Source of the DNA: Syntrophomonadaceae bacterium
GTDB taxonomy: Bacteria; Bacillota; Dethiobacteria; DTU022
Direction: 5' to 3'
Assembly (NCBI GenBank): GCA_003553305.1
Contig: PWEB01000061.1
Location: 1-5,140, forward strand
Length of the DNA stretch: 5,140 nucleotides
Shown here in pieces: positions 4,899-5,140 of this stretch; positions within the stretch are counted from its first letter, which is position 1; the number at the start of each line of letters is the position of its first letter. The position numbers and the translations under genes are program-made. The notes beneath the pieces were generated by a model, which saw nothing but the letters and a program-made list of their open reading frames with translations, had not been told where the DNA came from and made no database searches.

Positions 4899-5140
4899 AT
4901 GTTAATTGAAGTGTTAAGTGATATTGGCTTGTTAGTCCCCATTTTGGTTGTTATTTTCCTTTTTCTCACCTCAGCAATTAAAATTGTCCGTGAATACGAA
5001 AGGCTGGTCGTGTTTCGCCTCGGGCGCCTGATTGGTGAAAAAGGGCCGGGTTTTGTGCTGGTCATTCCAGTAGTTGATAAGATCATACGCATTTCACTGC
5101 GAATTATAACGCTTGATGTGCCAAGCCAGGAAGTAATTAC
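4899..5140 (+). CDS. Slipin (stomatin/SPFH-domain membrane protein), 3' end outside window
   Basis: Membrane scaffold protein of the stomatin/prohibitin/flotillin (SPFH) superfamily; only the first 80 codons lie in the window. An N-terminal membrane segment (about residues 9-27, LLVPILVVIFLFLTSAI) is followed by the start of the SPFH domain. IVREYERLVVFRLGR (29-43), EKGPGFVLVIPVVDK (47-61) and ITLDVPSQEVIT (70-81) are classic prokaryotic slipin motifs. Such proteins oligomerise on the inner face of the membrane and are thought to organise membrane domains. The gene sits 33 bp after the NfeD gene with no terminator between, so the two are almost certainly cotranscribed. The flotillin alternative is less likely given the short N-terminus and EYERLVVFRLGR. 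Confidence 0.95.
   Translation, partial: MLIEVLSDIGLLVPILVVIFLFLTSAIKIVREYERLVVFRLGRLIGEKGPGFVLVIPVVDKIIRISLRIITLDVPSQEVI

Noticed and set aside
4877..5092. 71-residue reverse reading frame opposite the slipin start
   Set aside because: It covers a strong sense gene with a clear ribosome binding site and SPFH motifs, and has no features of its own.

Overview
The window reads as an ordinary-looking but gene-dense chromosomal stretch from a low-to-moderate GC Gram-positive anaerobe, most likely a member of the Clostridia in the broad sense. The basis is strong AGGAGG-type ribosome binding sites, near-consensus sigma-A promoters (TATAAT with 16-17 bp spacers), intergenic DNA that is more AT-rich than the genes, a bacterial ferredoxin-type protein and a cysteine-rich companion typical of strict anaerobes. 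I see no insertion sequence, CRISPR array, tRNA or rRNA. The assignment to Clostridia is inference; no species can be named.

Region 1 (1-1436): a polyamine aminopropyltransferase, cut by the left edge and resembling the ACL5/thermospermine-synthase branch rather than classical SpeE, is followed after 23 bp by nucleoside diphosphate kinase. A clear intrinsic terminator closes this unit.

Region 2 (1437-2873): a near-perfect promoter overlapped by a perfect 13+13 bp inverted repeat drives a two-gene operon. The first gene encodes a cysteine-rich zinc-ribbon protein. The second, overlapping it by 8 bp, encodes a ferredoxin-domain protein with a further cysteine-containing C-terminal domain. 

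Region 3 (2899-3479): an Rrf2-family regulator with three cysteines placed like Fe-S ligands lies convergent to that operon. Its own promoter contains an inverted repeat suited to autoregulation. The divergent intergenic stretch also holds the forward promoter of region 4. Regions 2 and 3 together look like a small Fe-S or redox-responsive module: sensor-regulator, electron carrier and cysteine-rich partner. This is the part most worth following up.

Region 4 (3480-5140): a full-length NfeD-type membrane serine protease is followed after 33 bp by the start of a slipin (stomatin/SPFH) gene, cut by the right edge. This is the well-known NfeD-slipin pair, thought to act in membrane protein quality control and membrane organisation.
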